DNA of 12,578 nucleotides from Fusobacterium sp. (GCA_020024915.1 JAHHSZ010000052.1:1-12578); one strand, 5' to 3'; positions 1 through 8,023 are shown, numbered from the stretch's first letter. Translations and numbers: made by a program. The notes: generated by a model from the letters alone, not told the origin.

Positions 1-52
1 GTTAATTGAGTAAAGATATCACTTTCAATTATTGGTTAAGGAAACTTTGTAA

Positions 53-2626
53 TTACATTTTCACATTAAAGGTAATTTTATTATTCTCAAGAATAACATC
101 AACAGTATCTCTTTCTTTTATTTGATTGGAAAGAATAAGTTTAGCAAGATTTGTTTCAAGCTCTTTTTGTATATATCTTCTAAGTGGTCTTGCTCCATAT
201 TGAGGTTCATAGGCATTTTTAGCTAGATATTCTACAACTTCATCAGAGATGTTAAGTTGTATATATCTGTCTTTTAATTTATCACCAACAGATTTAAGAG
301 CAAGTTTAACTATATCTTTAATAGAATCAAGGTCAAGAGCTTTAAAAGTGATTATCTCGTCAACCCTGTTTAAAAATTCAGGTCTAAAATTAGCTTTTAA
401 TTGATCTAGTACCCTTTCTTTTGTAGTTTCACTTAAATTGATATCATCAAGAATTAAGCTACTTCCAATGTTAGAAGTCATAATAATTAATGTATTCTTA
501 AAGTCTACAATTCTTCCCTGTCCATCTGTCAATCTACCATCATCAAGGACTTGTAATAGAATATTGAACACATCTGGATGAGCCTTTTCAATCTCATCAA
601 ATAGTATCACTGAATAAGGTTTTGTTCTTATAGCTTCAGTAAGTTGTCCTCCCTCTTCATAACCTACATATCCTGGAGGTGCCCCAATAAGTCTAGTAGT
701 AGAGAATTTATCCATATACTCACTCATATCTATTCTAATAACTGAATCTTCACTATCAAAAAGATTATAAGCTAAAGATTTAGCTAAGTAAGTTTTACCT
801 ACCCCAGTTGGTCCTAAGAAAATAAATGACCCCATTGGTCTGTTGGCATCTTTAAGTCCAGCTCTTGATCTGATCATAGTATCAGCAACAGCTTTTACAG
901 CTTCATCTTGACCTTTTACTCTCTCTTTTAATGAAGTTTCAAGGTTTAATATTTTTTCTTTTTCAGTTTCAGCAAGTTTAGATACAGGAATACCTGTCCA
1001 TTTTGACACAATATCTGCAATTTCATCAGAAGTAACTTCTTGTTTTAAAAGTCCACTACTTCCATAAGCTTCATCAAGCTTATCTTGTTGCTCTTTTAAT
1101 TGTCTTTCAAGCTCACCAAGTTTACCATATTTTAATTCTGAAAGTTTAGTTAAATCATAGTTTCTTTCAGCCTGTTCCATTTCAAGTTTAACTTTTTCAA
1201 TCTCCTCTTTGATCTCTTTTACCTTAGTAATATCTTTTTTCTCAAGTTCCCATTGTGATTTTAAAAGAGATTTTTTAGCGTTTATCTCAGCCAACTCTTT
1301 TTCAAGATTTTCTAATCTCTCTTTAGAAGCTGTATCAATCTCTTTTTTCAAGGCTTCCTTTTCAATCTCAAGTTGCATACTTTTTCTAGTAAGCTCATCA
1401 AGTTCAGCTGGCATAGAATCAATCTCAGTTCTAATCATAGCAGCAGCCTCATCTATAAGGTCAATAGCTTTATCAGGAAGTTGTCTATCACTGATGTATC
1501 TATTACTTAGAGTGGCAGCGGCAACAATAGAACCATCAGAAATTCTAACTCCGTGGTACATCTCAAACTTTTCTTTAAGTCCTCTCAATATTGATATAGT
1601 ATCTTCAACAGTAGGTTCATTAACTAATACAATCTGGAATCTTCTTTCAAGAGCTGGATCTTTTTCAATATATTTTCTATATTCATCAATAGTTGTAGCA
1701 CCAATAACTCTAACCTCTCCTCTTGCAAGCATAGGTTTTAAGATATTACCTGCGTCCATAGCTCCATCAGTTTTTCCAGCACCAACTATAGTGTGGATCT
1801 CATCAATAAATAGAATAATATTACCATTTGAAGTTTCTACCTCTTTCAAAACACCTTTTAATCTCTCTTCAAACTCACCTCTAAATTTTGCTCCAGCTAT
1901 TAGAGCCCCCATATCTAGAGAATAGATAGTTTTACCTTTTAATGACTCTGGTACGTCACCATTTAAAATTCTTTGAGCTAATCCCTCAGCTATTGCAGTC
2001 TTACCTACACCAGGTTCTCCAATAAGGATAGGATTATTTTTAGTTCTTCTAGAGATAATTTGAATAGCTCTTCTAATTTCACTATCTCTACCTATGATAG
2101 GGTCAATTTTTCCCTGTCTAGCTAATTCAACTAAGTTTTTAGCATATTTTTCTAAGACTTCATAATTAGCTTCTGGATTTTGAGAATTGACTTTTTGATT
2201 TCCTCTAATCTCTTTGACAACCTCTTCATATTTTTTCTCATCTAAACCTAATCTTTTTAAGATTGGAAGATGTCTTAATAGTGCCCAGAAAAGATGTTCA
2301 ACGCTTATGTAAGAGTCTCCCATTTTCTCCATAAAGCTTTCAGCTTCTATTAAAACTCTATGAGTTCCTTGGTCCAATGAAGTATCCCCTAGATTATTAC
2401 CCTCTACCTTTGGAAATTTTAAAACTTCATTTTCTAGCTGACCAACTATATAGTTTAAATTTAAATCTAACTTTTCAATAATTCTAGGAATAAGTCCCTC
2501 ACTATTTTTAAGGAGAGCCAAAGCTAGAAACTCAGGTTTTATAGTTTGTTGTTTAGCTTTAATCGCAAGTGTTTGTGCTTCTTGTAAAGCTAATAATGAG
2601 TTTTCTGTAAATTTATTTTGATTCAT
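53..2626 (-). CDS. clpB: ATP-dependent disaggregase ClpB (Hsp100)
   Basis: ClpB is a hexameric cytosolic AAA+ chaperone that threads aggregated proteins through its central pore, working with DnaK/DnaJ/GrpE. The 857-residue product has the full family layout. An N-terminal Clp repeat domain covers about 1-145. AAA-1 has Walker A GEPGVGKT at 203-210 and Walker B ILFIDE at 271-276, with a pore-loop KFRG at 247-250. A long charged coiled-coil M domain spans about 408-525. AAA-2 has Walker A GPTGVGKT at 605-612, Walker B VILFDE at 673-678 and pore-loop GYVG at 652-655. Length and the long M domain separate it from ClpC and ClpA. The ATG at 2626 is supported by GGAGG ten bases upstream. The gene is monocistronic as far as the window shows and carries a CIRCE operator. 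Family assignment is certain; HrcA control is inferred from the operator. Confidence 0.98.
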   Translation of the reverse strand: MNQNKFTENSLLALQEAQTLAIKAKQQTIKPEFLALALLKNSEGLIPRIIEKLDLNLNYIVGQLENEVLKFPKVEGNNLGDTSLDQGTHRVLIEAESFMEKMGDSYISVEHLFWALLRHLPILKRLGLDEKKYEEVVKEIRGNQKVNSQNPEANYEVLEKYAKNLVELARQGKIDPIIGRDSEIRRAIQIISRRTKNNPILIGEPGVGKTAIAEGLAQRILNGDVPESLKGKTIYSLDMGALIAGAKFRGEFEERLKGVLKEVETSNGNIILFIDEIHTIVGAGKTDGAMDAGNILKPMLARGEVRVIGATTIDEYRKYIEKDPALERRFQIVLVNEPTVEDTISILRGLKEKFEMYHGVRISDGSIVAAATLSNRYISDRQLPDKAIDLIDEAAAMIRTEIDSMPAELDELTRKSMQLEIEKEALKKEIDTASKERLENLEKELAEINAKKSLLKSQWELEKKDITKVKEIKEEIEKVKLEMEQAERNYDLTKLSELKYGKLGELERQLKEQQDKLDEAYGSSGLLKQEVTSDEIADIVSKWTGIPVSKLAETEKEKILNLETSLKERVKGQDEAVKAVADTMIRSRAGLKDANRPMGSFIFLGPTGVGKTYLAKSLAYNLFDSEDSVIRIDMSEYMDKFSTTRLIGAPPGYVGYEEGGQLTEAIRTKPYSVILFDEIEKAHPDVFNILLQVLDDGRLTDGQGRIVDFKNTLIIMTSNIGSSLILDDINLSETTKERVLDQLKANFRPEFLNRVDEIITFKALDLDSIKDIVKLALKSVGDKLKDRYIQLNISDEVVEYLAKNAYEPQYGARPLRRYIQKELETNLAKLILSNQIKERDTVDVILENNKITFNVKM

Positions 2627-2636
2627 ATAAAAACGA

Positions 2637-2643
2637 CCTCCTT
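2637..2643 (-). promoter_or_regulatory. Ribosome binding site of clpB
   Basis: On the minus strand this reads AAGGAGG, a near-perfect anti-SD match, with ten bases between it and the ATG at 2626. It fixes the clpB start. Confidence 0.85.
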
Positions 2644-2651
2644 TTAATTTG

Positions 2652-2678
2652 TTAGCACTCTAATTGTTTGAGTGCTAA
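2652..2678. promoter_or_regulatory. CIRCE operator (HrcA binding site)
   Basis: TTAGCACTC and GAGTGCTAA form a perfect 9-bp inverted repeat separated by nine bases, matching the known CIRCE consensus exactly. The site begins about eight to ten bases downstream of the predicted clpB start of transcription and ends before the ribosome binding site. It is therefore well placed for HrcA to block initiation or clearance under non-stress conditions. HrcA itself is not encoded in the window. Confidence 0.97.
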
Positions 2679-2692
2679 TTATTTATATTCTG

Positions 2693-2721
2693 ATTATAGA
2701 ACATAAAAATAAATTTGTCAA
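2693..2721 (-). promoter_or_regulatory. clpB promoter (sigma-70 consensus)
   Basis: On the minus strand the -35 box is TTGACA (2716-2721) and the -10 box is TATAAT (2693-2698). Both are perfect matches, with an ideal 17-base spacer. The predicted start of transcription is near 2686. So strong a promoter fits a gene held down by a repressor at CIRCE. Confidence 0.9.
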
Positions 2722-2774
2722 CTATTTTTAAACAATTTTTTTAAAAATTAAAATTTAGTCAAATAAAAAAATAA

Positions 2775-2803
2775 TTGATTTATTTTTAAAAATGTGAAAT
2801 AAT
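2775..2803 (+). promoter_or_regulatory. Probable crr promoter
   Basis: TTGATT (2775-2780) is followed after 17 bases by AATAAT (2798-2803), within the AT-rich divergent spacer. TAATAT at 2800-2805 and TACTAT at 2810-2815 are competing -10 candidates, so the exact hexamer is uncertain. A promoter is needed here because the upstream gene is divergent. Confidence 0.5.
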
Positions 2804-2837
2804 ATGGTGTACTATTAATTCAAATAGGAGGATTTTT

Positions 2838-3335
2838 ATGGGATTATTTGATTTTTTTAAAAAGAAAAACAGTGAGGAATGGTTTGAGATATACTCACCT
2901 TTAAATGGTAGAGTTATTGATCTATCAGAGGTTCCTGATGATGCTTTTGCACAAAAAATGGTAGGAGATGGGTGTGCTATTGATCCCACTAGTGGAGCTA
3001 TATATGCACCAGTAAATGGAGATATAGATATTTTTGAAACTAACCATGCTGTTAGCTTTGAAACACCAAACGGGTTAGAGATGATAGTTCACTTTGGGAT
3101 AGATACTGTAACTTTGAAAGGTGAGGGATTTAACAGAGTGGTAACTTCTGATTCTGTAAAAGTTGGAGATAAATTAGTAGAGTATGATTTAGACTTTATA
3201 AAAGATAAAGTTCCATCAACAAAAACTCCTGTAATCATCAATAATATGGATGCTGTAGAGAAAATTGAAGTTGTTGCAAAAGGAAAAGATGTTAAGGTTG
3301 GAGACCTTATAATGAGAGTTTTATTAAAAAAATAG
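2838..3335 (+). CDS. crr: PTS glucose-type IIA component (Crr-like)
   Basis: This is a cytosolic phosphocarrier that takes a phosphate from HPr and passes it to a sugar-specific IIB domain. In some bacteria the family also regulates uptake and adenylate cyclase. The 165-residue protein is a free-standing IIA domain, close in length to E. coli IIA-Glc (169). It contains the typical start YSPLNGRVIDLSEVPD. It has two active-site histidines: H70 in TNHAV, and H85 in VHFGIDTV, the expected phosphorylation site, followed by the LKGEGF signature. The ATG at 2838 follows AGGAGG (2826-2831). No membrane IIBC partner is nearby, so it presumably serves transporters encoded elsewhere. Its sugar cannot be told from the sequence. 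It diverges from clpB and ends at a hairpin and terminator pair. Confidence 0.95.
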   Translation: MGLFDFFKKKNSEEWFEIYSPLNGRVIDLSEVPDDAFAQKMVGDGCAIDPTSGAIYAPVNGDIDIFETNHAVSFETPNGLEMIVHFGIDTVTLKGEGFNRVVTSDSVKVGDKLVEYDLDFIKDKVPSTKTPVIINNMDAVEKIEVVAKGKDVKVGDLIMRVLLKK

Positions 3336-3343
3336 TATAAATT

Positions 3344-3372
3344 AAAATGGTTAGTTAATTCTAGCCATTTTT
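3344..3372 (+). terminator. Hairpin after crr, possible terminator
   Basis: An 11-bp stem (3344-3354 with 3361-3371, one G-T wobble) closes a 6-base loop, and the stem ends in a run of five T. If the A-T pairs at the base form, few unpaired T remain. It may therefore act as a weak terminator or 3'-end stabiliser ahead of the stronger one at 3381-3419. Confidence 0.6.
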
Positions 3373-3380
3373 GGTTAATT

Positions 3381-3419
3381 AAAAAAGGTGCTACAGAAAA
3401 ATTTGTAACACCTTTTTTT
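3381..3419. terminator. Bidirectional intrinsic terminator between crr and the PBP gene
   Basis: GGTGCTAC (3387-3394) and GTAACACC (3405-3412) pair with a single mismatch. They are flanked by six A on the left and seven T on the right, so both strands show a hairpin followed by a T-run. It ends plus-strand transcripts from crr and minus-strand transcripts of the PBP gene, whose stop codon begins two bases further on. Confidence 0.9.
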
Positions 3420-3420
3420 A

Positions 3421-5637
3421 TTAATTACCTAATAATCTTTGGAAAAGAGAATCTTCAGTATTTGAAGGGGATTTAGTCTTGTTTTCAATAGGGGTAACCT
3501 CTTTGTAATTACTATTTCCATTTGAACTGTTTTCCTCTTTTTTAATATCTGTTTGAGAAATCGTTCTATTTGAGTAACCAGCTTTCTCAAATACACCAGA
3601 AATTCCTTTAGAGTATTTTTCACTATTTTCTAATTGTAGCTTTCCTCTTCTAATTGCAAAATCCCTTCCGTTGTTTATTTTTAAACCTGTATCTAAGGTT
3701 AAGTTCTGAATAAAGATATCACCATTTTTTAAGTGGTTATCTAGGAAAGAGAATTTAGCAGAGGTATCATATAGTTTTTTGTTGACTAAATCTTGATAGT
3801 ATTGTGCCCAAAGAGGAGCAACTCCACTACCACCTGTAATATTACCTTTTATAGGGGAGTTATTATCATAACCTATGTATATAGTTGTAACATAGTTAGG
3901 AGTTATTCCAGCAAACCAGATAGTTCTATTTTCATTGGTTGTACCTGTTTTTCCACCCTGTTCAATTCTTTTCTTTTGTAAATCATAAACAGATGCTCTT
4001 GATGAGCTACCATGTAGGACAGAACTCTTTAACATAAAGGTTATAAGGCTAGTATCAATACTATCATATACTTTTTCTTTGTCTGGTAATTCCTCATAGA
4101 TAGTGTTTCCATACTTATCTACAACTGAAGTAACAACTATAGGTTTAATTTTGTAACCACCATTAGCAAAGATACTGTAGTCTAATGCATGTTGTAGTGG
4201 TGTATTTTCAAATGAGCCTAAAGAGGCAGTTAAATCATTAGGTATTTTTAAATTTGGATCTAACTTAGCTATATTCTTTTTAAGGTTAGCTACTCCAATG
4301 TGATCTAACAGTTGTATTGATACAGTATTTACAGATCTATCTAAGGCAGTTAAAAGAGTGAGATTATTACTATATCTACTGCCATAGTTTTTAGGAATCC
4401 ACTTACCATACTGTAGGTATCTATCTTCAACAACTGTATTTAGTTCATAACCATTTTGTAGAGCTGTAAAGTAAAGAAATGGCTTAAAAGATGAACCAAG
4501 CTGTCTTTTTGCCATAGTGGCTCTATTGAATCCACCAGCTTTAAAGTTTCTACCAGCTATGATAGTAATTATATGTCCATTATTAGGATTAATAGTAATC
4601 ATACCACCTTGTAACTCATTTTTACTATCTTTATTATTTTTTTTAAATAATTCATAGTTATCAAAACTTTCTTTAGCAACTTTTTGCATATCTAAATCAA
4701 GTGTAGTATAGACTCTTAATCCACCTGTATAAATAAGATTTTCATCAAAATTTTCTAGCAAAATCTTTTCAACTAAGTCAGAAAAATCAGGAACATTATA
4801 TTCAACAGCATTTTTCTTATTGTAGACAATAGTTGTATTATTATCTAGGACAAAATCTTTAGGAAGATCCTTTTCATTATAGAACTTATGAGCTAGAGCT
4901 TTTTCATACTCTTCTTTTGTGATCATGCCATCTTCGTACATCTCTGAAAGAATCAACTTCATTCTTTTAATAGAATTTTTAAGTTTTTTAGTAGGGTTGT
5001 ATGTATCTGGTCTATTTGGTATTCCAGCTAAAAGAGCAGATTCAGCCAAGCCAATCTGTGAAATATCCTTTCTGTAAAATTGTTCAGCAGCTGTTCTCAC
5101 ACCATAGGCTCCAGCTCCAAAGTATATCTCATTAAGATATTTTTCAAAAATTTCATCTTTTGTATATTTTCTCTCAATTTCAAAGGTGATAAGAGCTTCT
5201 TTAATCTTTCTAGCCAAGCTTTTTTCATGAGATAAAAAGGCGTTTCTAGCCAATTGTTGTGTGAATGAACTAGCTCCCTGTACAGCAGACCTATTTTTTA
5301 CATTGGCAACTATAGCTCCAATCAATCTTTTAAAGTGTATACCATGGTGAGAATAGAACTGTTTATCCTCAATAGCCAAAAAAGCATTTTTTACATTTTG
5401 AGGAATATCTCTAAACTTTGCCACTTTTCTACTCTCTCTAGATATTACATCAATAACTTTTCCATTTCTATCATATACAGTTGTAGGGATAGATGGAGAA
5501 TAATCCTCTATTAGAGTTGAAATTTCTGGAAGTTCTTTATAATACTTGTACACTACTCCAAAAACTACTCCTGAAGTAATTACTCCACCTAAAAATATTA
5601 CAGCTAAAAATATCTTTAAGTATGTAAATTTTTTCAT
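3421..5637 (-). CDS. Class A penicillin-binding protein (PBP1A type)
   Basis: This is a bifunctional peptidoglycan synthase: it polymerises glycan strands from lipid II and cross-links stem peptides on the outer face of the inner membrane. The 738-residue protein has a short cytosolic start and one membrane anchor at about 7-30. A GT51 glycosyltransferase domain follows, with catalytic E90 in EDKQFYSHHG, GASSFTQQLARN at 121-132 and YLNEIYFGAGAYG at 167-179. The transpeptidase domain has all three motifs: S382-x-x-K385 in GSSFKPF, S435-V-N437, and K563-T-G-T. A polar Ser/Asn/Lys-rich tail of about 45 residues ends the protein, and no PASTA domain is seen. The start ATG follows AAGGGGG. The gene lies 9 bases after rlmN and is probably cotranscribed with it. 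Both active sites look intact. Confidence 0.96.
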   Translation of the reverse strand: MKKFTYLKIFLAVIFLGGVITSGVVFGVVYKYYKELPEISTLIEDYSPSIPTTVYDRNGKVIDVISRESRKVAKFRDIPQNVKNAFLAIEDKQFYSHHGIHFKRLIGAIVANVKNRSAVQGASSFTQQLARNAFLSHEKSLARKIKEALITFEIERKYTKDEIFEKYLNEIYFGAGAYGVRTAAEQFYRKDISQIGLAESALLAGIPNRPDTYNPTKKLKNSIKRMKLILSEMYEDGMITKEEYEKALAHKFYNEKDLPKDFVLDNNTTIVYNKKNAVEYNVPDFSDLVEKILLENFDENLIYTGGLRVYTTLDLDMQKVAKESFDNYELFKKNNKDSKNELQGGMITINPNNGHIITIIAGRNFKAGGFNRATMAKRQLGSSFKPFLYFTALQNGYELNTVVEDRYLQYGKWIPKNYGSRYSNNLTLLTALDRSVNTVSIQLLDHIGVANLKKNIAKLDPNLKIPNDLTASLGSFENTPLQHALDYSIFANGGYKIKPIVVTSVVDKYGNTIYEELPDKEKVYDSIDTSLITFMLKSSVLHGSSSRASVYDLQKKRIEQGGKTGTTNENRTIWFAGITPNYVTTIYIGYDNNSPIKGNITGGSGVAPLWAQYYQDLVNKKLYDTSAKFSFLDNHLKNGDIFIQNLTLDTGLKINNGRDFAIRRGKLQLENSEKYSKGISGVFEKAGYSNRTISQTDIKKEENSSNGNSNYKEVTPIENKTKSPSNTEDSLFQRLLGN

Positions 5638-5640
5638 TCT

Positions 5641-5649
5641 TCCCCCTTA
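5641..5649 (-). promoter_or_regulatory. PBP ribosome binding site overlapping the rlmN stop
   Basis: On the minus strand the rlmN stop TAA runs directly into GGGGGA, so the AAGGGGG ribosome binding site shares bases with the stop codon. The PBP ATG is ten bases beyond the stop. This arrangement favours reinitiation by ribosomes finishing rlmN. Confidence 0.7.
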
Positions 5650-6705
5650 TTTAGTAGGTTTTTTATTTTTTTGTCTTAATTGTCCACAAGCTCCATCAAT
5701 ATCTGTTCCTTTTTCTCTTCTGATAGTTACATTAACTTTTCTTACATTCTCTAAGAAATTTACAAATCTCTCAATCTTCTTATCAGAGGGTCTTTCCATT
5801 TCTGTTCCCTCCACTGGATTACAAGGAATAAGGTTAACCACGTGATCAAAACTGTGTACAAAATCAGCTAGAGCATTAGCATCAGCTTCTGATACGTTAA
5901 AGTTGTTGATCAAGATATATTCAAAAGTTATTCTTCTCTTTGTCTGTTTTTGGTACTCTTGTAATACAGCATGTAAATCTTCTAATGGATATCTTCTATT
6001 GATAGGGATAATCTCATCTCTTTTCTCATTGATAGCTGTATGTAGAGATATAGCTAATTCTACAGGGATTTTCTCAAGGAGTATCTTTTCAATATTTGGG
6101 ACAATTCCAGAAGTAGAGATAGTTATCTTTCTCTTAGATATGTTTATACCATTTTCATTAGATAGGATCTCCAGAGCTTTTAAAACATTAGTAAGGTTTA
6201 AAAGTGGCTCACCCATTCCCATAAATACGATATTATTAAGGTTAGTTCCCTGCTTAACCAATCTTCTCTCTATAGTGTATACTTGGTTTATAATCTCACT
6301 TACATTTAGATCTCTTACAAATCCACCTTGTCCTGTTGCACAGAAGGCACACTTTACAGCACAACCTACTTGTGATGAGATACAAAGAGTATTTCTTTTA
6401 TCTTTATGTCTTAATAAAACGGTTTCAATAGTGTTTCCATCTTCCAATTGGAATAAAAATTTCTCTGTTTTATCTATTTTAGAAACTTGATGTTTAAGTA
6501 GGTTTAAAAATGGAATATATGTTTTATCCATCAAAGTTTCTCTATCTTTTAAAGATAGGTTAGTAACCTCATTTAAATCTCTAACTATTTTTTTATGTAA
6601 CCAGCTAAAAAGTTGTTTCCCATAAAATTTCTTCATCCCAAGAGAAATGATGAACTCCTCTAACTCTTGTTGATTAAGATTCAATAAGTTTATTCTATCT
6701 GACAT
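5647..6705 (-). CDS. rlmN: 23S rRNA (adenine2503-C2)/tRNA (adenine37-C2) methyltransferase RlmN
   Basis: RlmN is a radical SAM enzyme that methylates C2 of A2503 in 23S rRNA, and of A37 in some tRNAs, which supports translational accuracy. The 352-residue protein carries the iron-sulfur motif C115-x3-C119-x2-C122 in CAVKCAFC. C108, seven residues before the cluster, and C340 in DGACGQLR sit where the family has its two mechanistic cysteines (E. coli C118 and C355). MGMGEPLLN at 162-170 is the SAM-binding glycine-rich segment. It is not Cfr-like in any feature I can see, but RlmN and Cfr share these residues and length favours RlmN. The ATG at 6705 follows GGAGG by 6 bases. The gene has its own promoter and precedes a PBP gene. 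Confidence 0.96.
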   Translation of the reverse strand: MSDRINLLNLNQQELEEFIISLGMKKFYGKQLFSWLHKKIVRDLNEVTNLSLKDRETLMDKTYIPFLNLLKHQVSKIDKTEKFLFQLEDGNTIETVLLRHKDKRNTLCISSQVGCAVKCAFCATGQGGFVRDLNVSEIINQVYTIERRLVKQGTNLNNIVFMGMGEPLLNLTNVLKALEILSNENGINISKRKITISTSGIVPNIEKILLEKIPVELAISLHTAINEKRDEIIPINRRYPLEDLHAVLQEYQKQTKRRITFEYILINNFNVSEADANALADFVHSFDHVVNLIPCNPVEGTEMERPSDKKIERFVNFLENVRKVNVTIRREKGTDIDGACGQLRQKNKKPTK

Positions 6706-6739
6706 TATTATCCTCCATAAAGTTTTTAATTAACAATGT

Positions 6740-6768
6740 ATTATAACAGAAAAAATGAGTAATTACAA
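6740..6768 (-). promoter_or_regulatory. rlmN-PBP promoter (extended -10)
   Basis: On the minus strand TTGTAA (6763-6768) is followed after 17 bases by TATAAT (6740-6745). TG stands one base before the -10, giving an extended -10 element. It lies between the AlaX-like gene and rlmN, so the rlmN-PBP pair can be transcribed alone. No terminator is seen between the AlaX-like gene and this promoter, so readthrough is also possible. Confidence 0.8.
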
Positions 6769-6793
6769 CACTATATTATTGTATGAGAAAGAT

Positions 6794-7912
6794 TTAATTA
6801 GAACATAGATATTCAGTTAATATATCTTTTAATTCTTGTTCAGAAATCTTCCCTTTAAAATTCCCCTTAACTTGATTTCCTCCCCCTTTAATATCAGGTT
6901 TTTTATCCATAAGATATTTAATAAACTCCTTGCAATTAAAAGATTTTGAGATAATAGAAAAATTATCTCCATTTCCAGTGATTAAAATATTATTATCTTT
7001 CATCTGTTTTATTAAAAATTGAGCTACTGTCATATTTCCAAAATAAAATATAGGCTGATAATTTGAGATTTTTTCACACTCTTTTAAAAGTTTTTCAGCT
7101 AGGAGTTCACTATAATGAGAGGCTAGATTTTTGTACTCACTCTCCACTTTTTTTCTCTCATCTAGGCTTTTTTCTATCATATCCATAATCTCATAATCTT
7201 TACAGCTAAAAGATTGACATAATTCCTTTGTCATTCTGTGTTTATATAGATAATCTTCAAAGGCTCTATTTCCAGCTATAAAGTAGAATCTTGTATAATT
7301 TCCTTTGATCTTTTCATGGTTAATAATTTTAAAAAGTTGAATATCTTTGGTATTTTTCACATGAAAACCAGCACAAGCACCTAGATCAACATCAGGAATC
7401 TCAACAAATCTGACATCACCACTTACCTTTTCTTTGATAGCTCTACGAAGTCCCTCTATTTTTCTAGCTTCTTCATTTTTCATTGTAAAAATTTTTAATT
7501 GAATTCCCTTTCTGATAACCTCATTGACCTCTTTTTCTAAACTGTTTATAGTTTCCTCTGTTATCTCATTGGAATCTAAGTCCACAGTACTATAATCAGG
7601 AGTCATTCTAAATCCCATTGTATTGAGGTGATAGTTATGATAAGCCAAGGCAGAGAATAGATGTTGTGCTGTATGCTGACAAGCTATATCCTCTCTTCTC
7701 TCATAATCTATGCTATATTCATATTCCTTACATTGAAGCTCTTTATCAACTAAGATATTTTCTTCACTTACTGATAGGACTTGAGAATTATCAATAGTTC
7801 CACGATCTCCCAGTTGCCCCCCTTTACCATCTGGATAAAATATATCTTTTGGTGTAGTTTTAATCAAATAACCATCTTTAGATTTTTGACAATCTGTAAC
7901 TAATATTTTCAT
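6794..7912 (-). CDS. AlaX-like alanyl-tRNA editing protein (long form)
   Basis: Proteins of this family hydrolyse mischarged Ser-tRNA(Ala) or Gly-tRNA(Ala) in trans, backing up the editing site of alanyl-tRNA synthetase. The 372-residue product has an AlaRS-like beta-barrel start with FYPDGKGGQLGDRG at 25-38. The zinc-binding editing motifs follow: H80-x3-H84 in QHTAQH and C180-x3-H184 in CAGFH. A charged helical region at about 245-282 leads to a C-terminal part with DIKGGGNQVKG (340-350), resembling the DHHA1/C-Ala glycine motif. This makes it a long AlaX rather than a minimal editing domain. I chose the ATG at 7912 because GAAGAGG lies 6 bases upstream. A TTG at 7927 would add five residues but has no ribosome binding site. 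Substrate specificity is not determined by what I can see. Confidence 0.9.
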   Translation of the reverse strand: MKILVTDCQKSKDGYLIKTTPKDIFYPDGKGGQLGDRGTIDNSQVLSVSEENILVDKELQCKEYEYSIDYERREDIACQHTAQHLFSALAYHNYHLNTMGFRMTPDYSTVDLDSNEITEETINSLEKEVNEVIRKGIQLKIFTMKNEEARKIEGLRRAIKEKVSGDVRFVEIPDVDLGACAGFHVKNTKDIQLFKIINHEKIKGNYTRFYFIAGNRAFEDYLYKHRMTKELCQSFSCKDYEIMDMIEKSLDERKKVESEYKNLASHYSELLAEKLLKECEKISNYQPIFYFGNMTVAQFLIKQMKDNNILITGNGDNFSIISKSFNCKEFIKYLMDKKPDIKGGGNQVKGNFKGKISEQELKDILTEYLCSN

Positions 7913-7918
7913 ACTTAA

Positions 7919-7925
7919 CCTCTTC
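7919..7925 (-). promoter_or_regulatory. Ribosome binding site that fixes the AlaX-like start
   Basis: On the minus strand this reads GAAGAGG, 6 bases before the ATG at 7912. The only longer start (TTG at 7927) overlaps this region and has an A-rich upstream sequence with no Shine-Dalgarno match. Confidence 0.65.
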
Positions 7926-7960
7926 AATTTAAAGTTTTTAATTTAATTCTATTTAAATTT

Positions 7961-7966
7961 ATTATA
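7961..7966 (-). promoter_or_regulatory. -10 box of the AlaX-like gene
   Basis: A perfect TATAAT on the minus strand lies about 48 bases upstream of the ATG, preceded directly by TG. No good -35 is visible; the best 17-base-spaced hexamer is TTTTAT. The promoter is therefore called mainly from the -10 box. Confidence 0.6.
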
Positions 7967-7994
7967 CAGTAAAAAACTGGAAAATAAAAGGTAT

Positions 7995-8023
7995 TTTAAA
8001 ATCTTATGAAAATGTGATAAAAT
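7995..8023 (+). promoter_or_regulatory. Probable hsdR promoter
   Basis: TTTAAA (7995-8000), a 17-base spacer and TAAAAT (8018-8023), with TG at 8015-8016 giving an extended -10. The start of transcription would fall near 8030, leaving a short leader with GGAGGGGAG (8042-8050) just before the ATG at 8054. It is back to back with the AlaX-like promoter. Confidence 0.6.

Noticed and set aside
1..52. Possible terminator or gene end downstream of clpB
   Set aside because: No hairpin with a T-run and no supportable coding frame is visible in these 52 bases; a clpB terminator may lie outside the window.
1209..1925. A 238-codon open frame on the plus strand opposite clpB
   Set aside because: It is antisense to the conserved ClpB AAA-1 and M domain, is Ser/Ile/Phe-rich as antisense frames of AT-rich genes are, and has no family features.
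2722..2774. AT-rich tracts with short palindromes between the divergent promoters, possible extra operator
   Set aside because: The runs of A and T are expected at this base composition. They could act as UP-like elements, but nothing specific supports an operator.
5903..6490. A 195-codon plus-strand open frame opposite rlmN
   Set aside because: It lies wholly within RlmN's conserved radical SAM coding region on the other strand and shows no recognisable motif.
7913..7927. TTG at 7927 as a longer start for the AlaX-like gene
   Set aside because: It has no Shine-Dalgarno sequence upstream, while the ATG at 7912 has GAAGAGG at good spacing and starts with the family-like MKILVTD.
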